Shown here piece by piece: positions 34,761-44,067 of a stretch of 64,000 bases of DNA. The stretch's first letter is position 1. The number at the start of each line of letters is the position of its first letter. The position numbers and the translations under genes were made by a program. The notes below the pieces were generated by a model. That model made no database searches. It was not told the origin of the DNA and saw nothing but the letters and a program-made list of their open reading frames with translations. Source of the DNA: an uncultured Erythrobacter sp. Its GTDB lineage: Bacteria > Pseudomonadota > Alphaproteobacteria > Sphingomonadales > Sphingomonadaceae. The stretch lies in contig CAJXJR010000003.1 in the NCBI GenBank assembly GCA_913055155.1, positions 186,001-250,000 on the forward strand. Direction: 5' to 3'.

Positions 34761-35650
34761 GAACACAGACCATCGGGCAGGTCAACGCTGAAGCGCCCGT
34801 CGCGCACGCCGTAATAGCGCGCATCGCTCAGCTGCCAGCGGCCGTCCTCCAGCCGGTCGAGCACCGGCGCGCGGCTCCAGAACAGGAAGGCATCGACCTG
34901 GCTGCTCTGCGCCCTGGCGGCCTCCAGGTCGCAAGCGGAAATCGGGCGATTGCCCACCCGTTCGCCATCGATGAAGAAGCCGCCTGCCCCGCCTACGCCG
35001 ATGGACTCGCGTTCCCAGAAGGCCAGCGGCGGAGGCGAGGAAATGGTTTCGAGGAAGGCCGCGTTGTCGGCCCGGTCCTTCATCGAGATCGCGTAATTGG
35101 CGACGAGGTAGAGACCGCACAGGCCCAGCGTGGTGCGCGCCGCCGCGCGCCAGTCGCCCCCGCGCTTCTCGCGCCGCAGGGAAAGCCACAGGCCTACACC
35201 CATTACCACCCACAGCCACACGTCGATGATGAACAGCACGTCGCCATAGAACCAGCGGCTGGAAAACGGCTCCAGCAGGCGGATGCCGTAGACGTTCAGC
35301 CAGTCGAGCGCCGGGTGCGTGAGGCACCCGATCAGCGAAAGCCCATAGAGCCAGCCGAAATGCACGGGCAGCCGCTTGTCCGGCCGCTTGCCGCGCCGCG
35401 CCTGCCAGCGGTCCCAGCCATACAGCAGCCCGGCCAGCACCAGCGGCAACACCAGCAAGGCGATCGGCCCGTGGGTGATGCCGCGACGGAAGGCGAGGTG
35501 TTCCACCCCTTCCAGCCAGAAGAAACATGTGGCGTCCACATCGGGCAGGTTCGCGCCGATGATCAACGCCGGCATGGCGAGCCCGGTCTTGCGCTTCAGC
35601 CCGGCCTGCCCGATCAGCGCGCCGGTAAGCGAATGTGTGAGATTATCCAT
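34742..35650 (-). CDS. Metal-dependent hydrolase family membrane protein (YdjM-like)
   Basis: 302 residues from ATG at 35650 (MDNLTHSLTGALIGQAGLKR); the track start 78 codons upstream lies in poor-quality sequence. YdjM/LexA-regulated inner-membrane family (PF04307): the N-terminal DNLTHSLTG motif, then ANLPDVD, FRRGITHGPIA and THPALDWLNVYG supply the conserved His/Asp residues; about five membrane helices. E. coli YdjM is SOS-induced; here it sits just upstream of photolyase, a suggestive DNA-damage context. Confidence 0.88.
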   Translation of the reverse strand: MDNLTHSLTGALIGQAGLKRKTGLAMPALIIGANLPDVDATCFFWLEGVEHLAFRRGITHGPIALLVLPLVLAGLLYGWDRWQARRGKRPDKRLPVHFGWLYGLSLIGCLTHPALDWLNVYGIRLLEPFSSRWFYGDVLFIIDVWLWVVMGVGLWLSLRREKRGGDWRAAARTTLGLCGLYLVANYAISMKDRADNAAFLETISSPPPLAFWERESIGVGGAGGFFIDGERVGNRPISACDLEAARAQSSQVDAFLFWSRAPVLDRLEDGRWQLSDARYYGVRDGRFSVDLPDGLCSEPGGN

Positions 35651-35736
35651 CGCGCACAGACCATAGTGCGCCCCTTTCAAAGCACTAGCCCCACGATCCC
35701 CTTTATCGGCAACATGCTTGCGGCTAGTCAGGGCGC

Positions 35737-37062
35737 ATGACGGGGACTTACGACGAGGCGGATTACCTATCGACCGCGCCGCGTGGCACGCGCGTGCGTC
35801 CGGCATGGTTGCGCCTGGGCGTGCCGATCGTACTGATCGTCGCCGTGACTGGCGGCATTGCTGCGGCCATCGGGCTGACCACACAGGAGTTGTACCAGGC
35901 CTAAGCGGAGGTGGAGCTGATCACGCCCGAAGGGTTTGCCGATGATGCCACCATCCCCCTGCCCGCCGAACGCATCGCTGCCGCGCGGTCCTCTGCCGTG
36001 GCGACGCAAGCGGTGACACAGGCCGGCCTGCTGGACAAACCCCGGTTCCTCGCCGCCCACCCCTCGCTCGACAGCGCGGAGCTGGACCTGGCCGAAAAGC
36101 GCGTGCGCGCCGCCTCCATCCTGCTTTCGGGCATGAATACGCAGATCGACGAAGGCGGCAGCTTTGCCACCATCAGCTATCGCTCTGCCGATCCGGCACT
36201 GGCTGCCGACATTGCCGATGCGCTGGCGATGGCCTTCCTGCCTGTCGATGCAGAGCGGGTGGCCGGCGCGATGGGCGATACCCGCGCCGAGCTGGAAGAA
36301 CTGGTAGCGCAAGTGCGCAGCGAGCTGGAAGAAGCAGAGCGCGCCCTGGCAGAGGGCCTGGGCGAAGCGGATATCGTCGCCCTGCCCGCGCCCGAGGCGG
36401 ACCTTGTCGGCTAAAGCGGCCTCACCGGCGAAGACGCCTTGAGCGCACAGGCCCGCGAGGCCCTGGAATCGCAGCTGATCCTGGTGCGTGCACGCCTTGC
36501 CGGCGTGGAAGCCGCCATCGCCAGCGGCGCAATCGACACCACCAACCCGTTGATCGCACAGTTGCAAGCCAATCGCACCGAACTGGAAGACGAATACCAG
36601 CGCGTGATCGCCCAGTTTCGAGAGGATTACCCGGCAGCGCGCGACCTGCGCGAGCGGATCGACGTGATCGATGCCCAGCTGACGCGCGAGGAACTGCGCG
36701 TGGCAGAGGATCGCGCGGCAGAGGCCGAGCAGTTGCGGATCCAGGAAGCCGATATCCGCGCGCAGATCGAAGCGCTGGGCTTTGAAGTCGCCTCGCGCGG
36801 GACGGCTGGCCTGGCGCTGGACGACGTGCAGCAGGACGTACTGGCCAAGCGTGAGCTCTACAGCCTGCTGCTCGCCCGGCTGGCCACGGCGGAACAGACC
36901 GAACTGCCCACCACCGCGCGCGTGATCGCCGCCGCCGTGCCGCCCACGCGGCCCGTGGTGCCCGACTGGTGGCTGTTGCTGGGCGTGGCCGCAGGCGTGG
37001 CGCTGCTGCTGTCGATCGCGCTGGTGGTGGTGGACCTGCGCAAGCGCAGGAACGCTTACTGA
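35737..37062 (+). pseudogene. Wzz/GumC-type polysaccharide chain-length protein, interrupted by two in-frame TAA codons
   Basis: One reading frame of 441 codons from ATG at 35737 (MTGTYDEADYLSTAPRG) reads a complete co-polymerase: TM1 (VPIVLIVAVTGGIAAAIGL), the post-TM strand AEVELITPEG, a long coiled-coil periplasmic region, the PTRPVVPDWW turn before TM2, and a short basic tail. Two TAA codons break it, at 35902-35904 (after ELYQA) and 36412-36414 (after ADLVG). All three pieces are in the same frame with no indel, so two point changes explain it. Normally such proteins set EPS chain length with a sugar transferase, and one faces it 10 bp away. Sequencing error or readthrough cannot be excluded. 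Confidence 0.85.
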
Positions 37063-37072
37063 GGCGGCCGGC

Positions 37073-38389
37073 CTACTTTGCGCCGTGCCCGGTCAGCACC
37101 ACCCGGGCGGTGCGCATCAGGATCAGGAAATCCAGCCAGTACGAGAAGTTCTTGATGTAATAGAAATCGTACTGAAGCTTGTGTTCGATGTCCGCCAGCT
37201 CGGTCACATGGCCCTGGTTCACCTGGGCCCATCCGGTGATCCCCGGGCGCACGATGTGGCGGTAATCGTAGAAGGGGATTTCCTTCTGGTACCAGTTGCC
37301 CAGTTCCAGCGCTTCGGGACGCGGGCCGATCCAGCTCACGTGGCCCAACAGGATGTTGAACATCTGCGGCAGTTCGTCGATCCGCGTGCGGCGCAGGAAT
37401 GCCCCCAGCTTGGTGATGCACGGATCGTTCTCGCCGGTCATGGCGGCGGCGCGGCGGTCTTCCATGCAATGGGCCGGGTCCTCGCAGCGCATGGTGCGGA
37501 ACTTCATGACCTTGAACGGGCGCCCGCGAAAGCCCACGCGTTCCTGCCGGAACAGTGCCGGGCCCGGTGAATCCAGCTTCACCAGCACCGCCACAACGAT
37601 CAAGGGAACGATCAGCAGCGGCAGCAACACCAGCACCACGGCCCCGTCGAACAGGCGTTTCAGCCGCATGAAGGTCATGTTCGGCAGCAGCGAACCGAAA
37701 CTGTTTTCAGAAAGGTGTTCGACCCACACCTTGCCTGTCGCCGCTTCGTAGACCTGTTTGAAGTGGAACACCGGCACGCCTTCCAGCGCGGCATTGGCCA
37801 GCAGGCGTTCCCAGCTGTCATCCAGATCGGCGTGCAGGTCTGCCACTATTATCGCCCCTTCGTGGCCCGGCAGCGCAGGGGTATCCAGCTCGTGGACGAT
37901 CAGCCTGACATTGGCGAGGCGGCGGATGCGCCCGCCGGGCACGGCGTAAAAGATCGAGCGGTCGGCCTTCGTGGCCAGGCTCATCACCCCGATGTAGACC
38001 ATCATGGAAGCGACGAAGTTGATCAGCAAGACCTGGTTCGAATAGTCGAAACGGAAAGCGAGAATGGCAAGGGCCACTGCGCCGAAACTGGCGATGAAGG
38101 TGGGCAGGATCGCGCCCAGCTGCTTTACGCCGGGATAGATGTTCACGCGGCGGGCGAAGAAAATGCGTGCCACCAGTGCGATGATCGAGGCCACGATGGA
38201 ATTCTGCGTGGTGGGGTTCTCGAAGGCGGAAAGCTTCGCCCCGAAATAGAGGAACGGCGGGACTATGCTGCCAAGCAGCACGCAGGACAAAACCTGCACC
38301 GCGAAGGAGCGATAAATGCTCCGCCCCCATGGACCAGTTCTGATGGAGCTGCCATCAGCATGACCAGTCGCACCTCTTTCCCTTATCAA
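37073..38389 (-). CDS. Exopolysaccharide polyprenyl-phosphate sugar transferase
   Basis: 438-residue initiating glycosyltransferase for EPS; inner membrane. About four N-terminal membrane segments, a middle domain with GHEGAIIVADLHADLDDSW, and a C-terminal sugar transferase domain (LKRLFDGAVVLVLLPLL hairpin, [56 protein letters not shown]). It is a second transferase beside the XrtA one at 1.4-2.8 kb but from a different subfamily. Convergent with the broken Wzz gene; no other EPS genes adjoin, so the locus may be a remnant. Confidence 0.9.
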   Translation of the reverse strand: MIRERGATGHADGSSIRTGPWGRSIYRSFAVQVLSCVLLGSIVPPFLYFGAKLSAFENPTTQNSIVASIIALVARIFFARRVNIYPGVKQLGAILPTFIASFGAVALAILAFRFDYSNQVLLINFVASMMVYIGVMSLATKADRSIFYAVPGGRIRRLANVRLIVHELDTPALPGHEGAIIVADLHADLDDSWERLLANAALEGVPVFHFKQVYEAATGKVWVEHLSENSFGSLLPNMTFMRLKRLFDGAVVLVLLPLLIVPLIVVAVLVKLDSPGPALFRQERVGFRGRPFKVMKFRTMRCEDPAHCMEDRRAAAMTGENDPCITKLGAFLRRTRIDELPQMFNILLGHVSWIGPRPEALELGNWYQKEIPFYDYRHIVRPGITGWAQVNQGHVTELADIEHKLQYDFYYIKNFSYWLDFLILMRTARVVLTGHGAK

Positions 38390-38476
38390 GTAGGGGCTTA
38401 CAGCAAAAACTTACAAGAGTCCCCTGACAATTGCCTCTCCCCTTGGGCTTGCCAGCCAGCCAGCGCAAGGGAACCG

Positions 38477-39523
38477 CTAGACCGGATCCGAGGCGGTTCC
38501 GCTGACCGTCCAGGTCTGACCCTTGGCCAGCAGGTGGGCCAGGCTGGTGTCCTTGCCTTCGCTGGCGCGGGCCTTTTCCTCAACCACGGCAGCTTCGTAT
38601 GTCGGTGCGGGAGCGTCGTAGATCACGCCCAGCGGCATGGGGAATTCACCAAAGGGCAGTTCCACCAGCATGTGCGCGATCACGCGGTTTGCGGCATCGT
38701 GCACCTGTACGCCGGCTGCCTGCCAGTCGCCATCGACTACGTCGACCACTTCGAACGCCAGCGTTTGCGGATTGAGCTTCAGGCCCTTTACGCCGCCGGT
38801 TTTCTCGCTGCCGAACAGCATGGGTTCGCCATGCGCCAGCCACAGCTGCTGCTGCTCGGCGCCCTTGGGCTTGGCGAAATCGTCGAACACGTCCTTGTTG
38901 TAGACGATGCAGTTCTGGAAGATCTCGATGAAGGCCGCACCCTTGTGGGCGTGGGCCGCCTTCAGCACGTCGGGCAGGTGCTTCGACACGTCAATGCCGC
39001 GCCCGACAAACCGCGCGCCGCTGCCCAGCGCGAAGGCGCAGGGGTTGGCCGGATGGTCGACCGAGCCGAGCGGCGTCGAGGGCGAGCGCGTGTGCTCGCG
39101 GCTGGTGGGCGAATACTGTCCCTTGGTCAGGCCGTAAATCTCGTTGTTGAACAGCATGATCTGCATGTTCACGTTCCGTCGCAGCACGTGCATCAGGTGG
39201 TTGCCGCCGATCGACAGGCCGTCGCCGTCACCCGTCACCAGCCAGATATCGAGATCGGGATTGGCCAGCTTGATGCCCGTGGCAAAGGCCGGCGCGCGCC
39301 CGTGGATGGTGTGGAAGCCGTAGCTTTCGATGTAGTACGGGAAACGGCTGGAGCAGCCGATGCCGGACACGAACACGGTATTTTTCGGATCCGCACCCAC
39401 CTGCGGCAGCGTGCGCTGCACGGCCTTCAGGATGGCATAGTCCCCGCAACCCGGGCACCAGCGCACTTCCTGGTCGGTTTCCCAGTCCTTCAGCGTCGTT
39501 TTGATTTTCGTAGGGGCGTTCAC
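38477..39523 (-). CDS. korB: 2-oxoacid:ferredoxin oxidoreductase subunit beta
   Basis: TPP-binding half of 2-oxoglutarate (or general 2-oxoacid):ferredoxin oxidoreductase; cytosolic. 348 residues from GTG at 39523 (VNAPTKIKTTLKDWETDQEV), preferred over the TTG at 39541 because GGAG lies 8 bp before it. Motifs: RWCPGCGDYAILKAVQ (Fe-S Cys and TPP contact), SGIGCSSRFPYY, TGDGDGLSIGGNHLMHVLRRN. Co-transcribed with korA through a 37-codon ORF. Confidence 0.95.
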   Translation of the reverse strand: MNAPTKIKTTLKDWETDQEVRWCPGCGDYAILKAVQRTLPQVGADPKNTVFVSGIGCSSRFPYYIESYGFHTIHGRAPAFATGIKLANPDLDIWLVTGDGDGLSIGGNHLMHVLRRNVNMQIMLFNNEIYGLTKGQYSPTSREHTRSPSTPLGSVDHPANPCAFALGSGARFVGRGIDVSKHLPDVLKAAHAHKGAAFIEIFQNCIVYNKDVFDDFAKPKGAEQQQLWLAHGEPMLFGSEKTGGVKGLKLNPQTLAFEVVDVVDGDWQAAGVQVHDAANRVIAHMLVELPFGEFPMPLGVIYDAPAPTYEAAVVEEKARASEGKDTSLAHLLAKGQTWTVSGTASDPV

Positions 39524-39537
39524 AGCTAGCTCCGCGT

Positions 39538-39651
39538 TCAACTCATCAATACGAAACCGATGGCCAGGTTCACCGCCAGGACAAATCCGACGACGAACAG
39601 CATCAGTTTCATGAAACGGGCGAACCCGCTCTTCTGGGGCACGAAGGTCAC
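39538..39651 (-). CDS. Small membrane protein between korA and korB (37 codons)
   Basis: Too short for the ORF track. GTG at 39651 overlaps the korA TGA (GTGA) and the frame reads VTFVPQKSGFARFMKLMLF, then a hydrophobic helix VVGFVLAVNLAIGFVL, ending MS at TGA 39538. One predicted transmembrane helix with a basic N-terminus. It fills the whole korA-korB gap, which argues that it is translated. Function unknown; possible roles are membrane tethering of the oxidoreductase or simple translational coupling. Confidence 0.6.
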   Translation of the reverse strand: MTFVPQKSGFARFMKLMLFVVGFVLAVNLAIGFVLMS

Positions 39652-41507
39652 GACAACCGTTCCCCGATCGCCGCTTCCAGCTCGTCGATATAGAATGGTT
39701 GGCCGCTGGTCTTGGTCAGGCTTTCGGCATCGATGCAGAACTGGTCGCGCAGAACGGTCTTGAACTGGCCGGTATTCATTTCCGGCACCAGCACCTTGTC
39801 AAAGCGGCTCAGCAACTCGCCAAGGTTGCCGGGCAGCGGCCAGATGTGGCGCACGTGCACGTGGCTGACCTTTGCGCCCTTCTCGATCCAGCGGTTCACC
39901 GCCTGCTTGATCGGGCCATAGGTGCTGCCCCAGCCCACCACGACCAGTTCGCCCTCGTCGTCGCCCCAGGCCACATCCTGGTCGGGCACGTCGACGCCCA
40001 GCACCTTGTCGCGGCGCAGGTCGGTCATCTTCTGGTGGTTGGCCGGATCGTAGGAGATATTGCCCGTCAGCGCGTCCTTTTCGATCCCGCCGATGCGGTG
40101 CATCAGGCCGGGCGTACCGGGCTTCACCCAAGGCCGAGCGCCCTTGTCGTCGCGCTTGTAGGGCAGGAACTGCTCGCCTTCGGGCAGGCTGTCCATGAAG
40201 GATACCGGGAACGGCTCGTAAGCTGCCGGATCGGGCACCTTCCACGGCTCTGCAGCATTGGCGATATAGCCATCGGTCAGCAGCATGACGGGGGTCATGT
40301 ACTGCGTGGCAATGCGACAAGCCTCGATGGCAACGTCGAACGCGTCTGCCGGGCTGCGCGCGGCGATCACCGGCATGGGGGCATCGCCGTTGCGGCCATA
40401 AACGGCCTGGTAGAGGTCGCTCTGCTCGGTCTTGGTAGGCAGCCCGGTCGAGGGCCCGCCGCGCTGGCTGTTCACGATCACCAGCGGCAGTTCCACCATG
40501 ATGGCAAGGCCCATCGCCTCTGTCTTCAGCGCGATGCCGGGGCCGGATGAACTGGTGACCCCCAGTTGGCCCGCATAGCTGGCGCCGAGGGCGGAACAGA
40601 TCGCGGCGATCTCGTCTTCAGCCTGAAAGGTGGTGACGCCGAATTCCTTCAGCCGCGCCAGGTGGTGCAGGATGGCCGATGCGGGCGTGATCGGATAGCC
40701 GCCGAAGAACATCGGCAGGTCCGCCAGCTGCGCGCCTGCTACCAGCCCCAGCGAAACGCTCTCCGCCCCGGTGATGGTGCGATAGAGCCCCGGATCGGTG
40801 GGCATCGGCGGCATGTGCACCTGCTTCAGCGGGCCGGAAAGCTCCGCCGTCTCGCCATAGGCATGGCCGGCATCGAGCGCGGCGATATTGGCATTGGCAA
40901 TATCGGGGTTCTTGCGGAACTTCTGCTTCAGCCAGTCGTGGATCGGTTCTCGCGGGCGATCGAACATCCACAGCGCCAGCCCCAGCGTCCACATGTTCTT
41001 GGATCGCAACGCGTCCTTGTTGCCAAGGCCGAAGTCCTTCACTGCCTCGATCGTGCGTTCGGAAATGTCGAAGGCCAGCAGGTCGTATTTGGCCAAGCTG
41101 CCGTCTTCCAGCGGGTTCGTCTCGTAGTGCGCCTTTTCCAGGTTGCGCTTGGTGAAAGCGCCGCTGTCGGCGATGATCAGGCCGCCAGGCTTGAGCGATT
41201 CAAGGTTCACCTTCAGCGCCGCCGGGTTCATCGCCACCAGCACGTCGGGAGCATCGCCCGCGGTGTTGATCTGGCGGCTGCCGAAATTGATCTGGAAAGC
41301 CGAAACGCCGAACAGCGTGCCCTGCGGTGCGCGGATTTCGGCGGGGAAATCGGGGAAAGTCGCAAGGTCGTTGCCCGCCAGCGCGGTGGACAGGGTGAAC
41401 TGCCCGCCAGTCAGCTGCATGCCGTCGCCGCTGTCACCGGCGAAGCGGACCACCATCGAGTCCGTAACTTCGGTTTCGGGCCGTTCGTCGACCGTCTGTG
41501 TCGCCAT
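39648..41507 (-). CDS. korA: 2-oxoacid:ferredoxin oxidoreductase subunit alpha (gamma-alpha fusion)
   Basis: 619 residues; the N-terminal about 190 residues are the gamma domain (VVRFAGDSGDGMQLTGGQF) and the rest the alpha pyrimidine-binding domain (GGYPITPASAILHHLARL, FQAEDEIAAICSALGASYAG). This fused form is usual for aerobic bacterial KorAB. It catalyses oxidative decarboxylation of 2-oxoglutarate with ferredoxin reduction; cytosolic. First gene of the korA - small ORF - korB operon. Confidence 0.95.
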   Translation of the reverse strand: MATQTVDERPETEVTDSMVVRFAGDSGDGMQLTGGQFTLSTALAGNDLATFPDFPAEIRAPQGTLFGVSAFQINFGSRQINTAGDAPDVLVAMNPAALKVNLESLKPGGLIIADSGAFTKRNLEKAHYETNPLEDGSLAKYDLLAFDISERTIEAVKDFGLGNKDALRSKNMWTLGLALWMFDRPREPIHDWLKQKFRKNPDIANANIAALDAGHAYGETAELSGPLKQVHMPPMPTDPGLYRTITGAESVSLGLVAGAQLADLPMFFGGYPITPASAILHHLARLKEFGVTTFQAEDEIAAICSALGASYAGQLGVTSSSGPGIALKTEAMGLAIMVELPLVIVNSQRGGPSTGLPTKTEQSDLYQAVYGRNGDAPMPVIAARSPADAFDVAIEACRIATQYMTPVMLLTDGYIANAAEPWKVPDPAAYEPFPVSFMDSLPEGEQFLPYKRDDKGARPWVKPGTPGLMHRIGGIEKDALTGNISYDPANHQKMTDLRRDKVLGVDVPDQDVAWGDDEGELVVVGWGSTYGPIKQAVNRWIEKGAKVSHVHVRHIWPLPGNLGELLSRFDKVLVPEMNTGQFKTVLRDQFCIDAESLTKTSGQPFYIDELEAAIGERLS

Positions 41508-41639
41508 GTAATAGTCTTCCTGCGGCTCAAACTAGCGTGAGGCGCGCCCTACGTTCCTGCTGCGGGCAAGACAATCAAGTTTTTCTGTCCGGCTCGCAAT
41601 AGCTGGCATTCGCCTCTCCACCATCCTAGATCACCCGCC

Positions 41640-42122
41640 ATGACCAGACCCGATCGCCTAGACTACCGCCCGTGCGTCGGCACGATGATGATCAACCGCC
41701 TTGGCGAAGTGTTCGTCGGCAAGCGCATCGACAACAAGGAAGGCGACTGGTGGCAGATGCCGCAAGGCGGCGTGGACGACGGCGAGGACCTGGACGAAGC
41801 CATGCTGCGCGAACTGGGCGAGGAGACGGGCGTCGCCCCGCACCAACTGGAGATCGTGCACCGGCTGGAGGAAGAGCTCTACTACGACCTGCCGAAAGAG
41901 CTGCAGGGCAAGCTGTGGAAGGGCAAGTACAAGGGCCAGCGACAGGCGTGGTACCTCGTCCGCTTTACCGGCGAGGATAGCGATATCGACCTCGACGCGC
42001 ACAAGCACCCCGAATTCTGCGAGTGGAAGTGGGTCGATCCCGACCTGCTGCCCGAGCTGATCGTGCCCTTCAAGCGCGAGGTTTACGAGACGGTGGTGGC
42101 AGGGCTCAAACCCCACATCTGA
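41640..42122 (+). CDS. rppH: RNA pyrophosphohydrolase (Nudix)
   Basis: Removes pyrophosphate from 5'-triphosphate mRNA, triggering RNase E decay; cytosolic. 160 residues. Nudix box GGVDDGEDLDEAMLRELGEETGV is complete; WQMPQGG and YKGQRQAWYLVRF are RppH-type signatures. Divergent from korA, 132 bp apart; convergent with the TPR gene (10-bp gap). Confidence 0.95.
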   Translation: MTRPDRLDYRPCVGTMMINRLGEVFVGKRIDNKEGDWWQMPQGGVDDGEDLDEAMLRELGEETGVAPHQLEIVHRLEEELYYDLPKELQGKLWKGKYKGQRQAWYLVRFTGEDSDIDLDAHKHPEFCEWKWVDPDLLPELIVPFKREVYETVVAGLKPHI

Positions 42123-42132
42123 CCTTCGAACC

Positions 42133-42630
42133 TCAGTTTTGCGCCACGTCTTCGTCGGGCGTTACCGCTTCGGCGGTCATCACCGGCGGGCCACGGTCGA
42201 TGGCGGCAGACAGCTGCACGGTCTCGACACAGGTCTCTCCGCACAGGCTCTGCAGGCGCTCAAGGTTCTCGCGCGCCGCGGTCAGCGCGCCCTTTTCCAC
42301 CAGCGCCTCACCCTCACCCGTGATCGCGGCGAGGTTTTCCGGATCGCGCTCCTGCGCTTCGCGGTAATAGTGGATGGCCTTGCCCTGCAGCCCTTCGGCG
42401 CGAGCGGTGTTGGCCAGCTCAAGGTAAACCTCGGTATAGCCGGGATCCACCGCCAGCGCGGCTTCGAAAGCATCGACCGCGCCCTGCGTGTCACCCATGT
42501 CCAGCGCCATGCGGCCTTCGGCAACCAGCGCCTGCGCCCGTGGATCGGCCTCGTACCCACCTGCGTGCCCGATACTGGCCGTCACGGCGAGCGCGAGTGA
42601 CAGGGCGGCGGCGGCAGGTCCGAAACGCAT
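42133..42630 (-). CDS. Secreted tetratricopeptide-repeat protein
   Basis: 165 residues from ATG at 42630 (MRFGPAAAALSLALAVTASIGHA, signal peptide). Two to three TPRs follow (ALVAEGRMALDMGDTQGAVDAFEAALAVDPGY and the next copies), giving a periplasmic adaptor-like protein. A Cys pair (LCGETCVE) near the C-terminus may form a disulfide. Function unknown. Upstream are 60 bp to the methyltransferase stop on the same strand. Confidence 0.82.
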   Translation of the reverse strand: MRFGPAAAALSLALAVTASIGHAGGYEADPRAQALVAEGRMALDMGDTQGAVDAFEAALAVDPGYTEVYLELANTARAEGLQGKAIHYYREAQERDPENLAAITGEGEALVEKGALTAARENLERLQSLCGETCVETVQLSAAIDRGPPVMTAEAVTPDEDVAQN

Positions 42631-42690
42631 GGCGTACTCCTTGAGCATGGACGGGTAAGATGTGCGGTAAGCGTCCATCACTAACGAGTA

Positions 42691-43872
42691 TTAACACGCC
42701 TTGGCTAAACGTGCGATGAAAAATCCGTCCGTTCCGTCGCGGGACGGGGTCAGGCGCACACCGGCACCGCGCGGCGCGCCAAGCGGCAGGTCGAGACTTT
42801 CCGCTTTCCAGTCAGCATGTTGCGCCAGGAAGTGCTGCACTTGCCCGGCCCCCTCTTCGTCCAGCAGCGAGCAGGTGACATAGGTGAGCGACCCGCCGGG
42901 TTTCACGAGGCTAGCCGCCACGTCCAGCAGCCTTGCTTGTAGCTCGGTCAGGCGTTTCAGCTCCGCCTCGGACAACCGCCAGCGCGCTTCCGGGTTGCGG
43001 CGCCAGGTGCCGGTGCCCGAACACGGCGCATCCACCAGCACGCGGTCCGCCTCCCCCAGCCAAGCGGCCAGGGCTTCGGCTTCCTTACCCGGATCCAGCA
43101 GTACTTCGGCAGCAACACGCGCCCCGGCACGTTCGGTACGCGGGCCAAGCTGCGACAGGCGGCGACGATCGGTATCGGCAGCGACCAGCGTGCCCTCGTT
43201 CCCCATGGCGGCTGCCAGCGCCAGGGTCTTGCCCCCTGCCCCGGCGCACAGGTCGATTACGCATTCTCCCGGCTGCGCGCCCACGGCATGGCAAGCGATC
43301 TGGCTGCCCAGGTCCTGCACTTCGATCAGGCCCTGTTCGTAGGCCTCCCAGCCGCTCACCTGCGTGCCTGAGGGGAAACGCAGCGCGCCCGGCAGCGCGA
43401 GCTCTTCACCCGCAACCGGCAAATCCGCTAAATCTCCAGCGACCTTCAGCCTGTTGATCCGCGTATCCAGCGGCGCGCGCGACAGCAGCGCTTCGGCTTC
43501 GTCCTGCGAAATGTCCGATGCGATCAGGCGGTCTTCCAGCCATTCAGGTGCAATGCCGCCTTCGGCAGGCTCTTCTCCGGGTGCAATGCGCGCCGGGCCA
43601 TAGCCTTCGCCGGTGAACAGCGCGCGCAGGTCCGGCTGTTCCTCCGCCAGCCCCAGCATGGCGGCACGGCCGTTGGCGGGCACCGGGCCGCAGGCGCGGA
43701 TGGCATCGTAGACATGGGTACGAATGGCGCGCTTGTCCTTCGATCCGGCAAAGCGATGCGCCTTGAACCAGTCGGCCACCAGCCGGTCTGCCGGCGGGCC
43801 GCTGGTGCGCGCAGCCTCGATCACCCGGTCAAGGATCTCGATAGCCGCCTGGATGCGGGCTGCAGGGGTCAT
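42691..43872 (-). CDS. RsmB/NOP family rRNA cytosine-C5 methyltransferase
   Basis: SAM-dependent m5C methyltransferase, probably on 16S rRNA; cytosolic. 393 residues. SAM region VIDLCAGAGGKTLALAAAMGNEG, catalytic Cys motif LVDAPCSGTGTWRRNPEARW and second Cys YVTCSLLDEEGAGQ. The N-terminal helical domain is present but lacks a clear NusB-like region, so RsmB itself versus another NOP member is not decided. Spaced from guaB by a 195-bp stretch and a small gene. Confidence 0.9.
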   Translation of the reverse strand: MTPAARIQAAIEILDRVIEAARTSGPPADRLVADWFKAHRFAGSKDKRAIRTHVYDAIRACGPVPANGRAAMLGLAEEQPDLRALFTGEGYGPARIAPGEEPAEGGIAPEWLEDRLIASDISQDEAEALLSRAPLDTRINRLKVAGDLADLPVAGEELALPGALRFPSGTQVSGWEAYEQGLIEVQDLGSQIACHAVGAQPGECVIDLCAGAGGKTLALAAAMGNEGTLVAADTDRRRLSQLGPRTERAGARVAAEVLLDPGKEAEALAAWLGEADRVLVDAPCSGTGTWRRNPEARWRLSEAELKRLTELQARLLDVAASLVKPGGSLTYVTCSLLDEEGAGQVQHFLAQHADWKAESLDLPLGAPRGAGVRLTPSRDGTDGFFIARLAKAC

Positions 43873-44067
43873 CTACTCACCATCATGGAACGCGTACCGC
43901 CCCCTTTTGAAAAACGCGGAAAAGTCGAATTTTACCCGCAAAACAATATCTTGATCGTGAATCCCCGAAGGCGAGGTGTAACCTTTCGCAAACCGGCGAA
44001 GTCGGCAGGAGAGAGTCTGTCGCATATCCGGCACGCTAGGCCCACCCTGCAAGGTAGGAAAGCAAGC
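43873..44067. other. Non-coding stretch upstream of the rRNA methyltransferase
   Basis: 195 bp without a credible ORF, visibly less GC-rich than its surroundings. It contains GTAACC and CGAA elements 13 bp apart, three short of the ECF spacing described at 50.9 kb, so I do not call a promoter. No hairpin or repeat stood out. Confidence 0.5.

Noticed and set aside
35902-36414. Recoding of TAA as sense in the Wzz gene
   Set aside because: Ordinary genes in the window end in TAA (for example the XrtA sugar transferase), and no recoding signal is seen; pseudogene or sequencing error is simpler.
43976-43998. GTAACC...CGAA pair like the ECF promoter
   Set aside because: Spacer is 13, not 16, and no gene follows on that strand.
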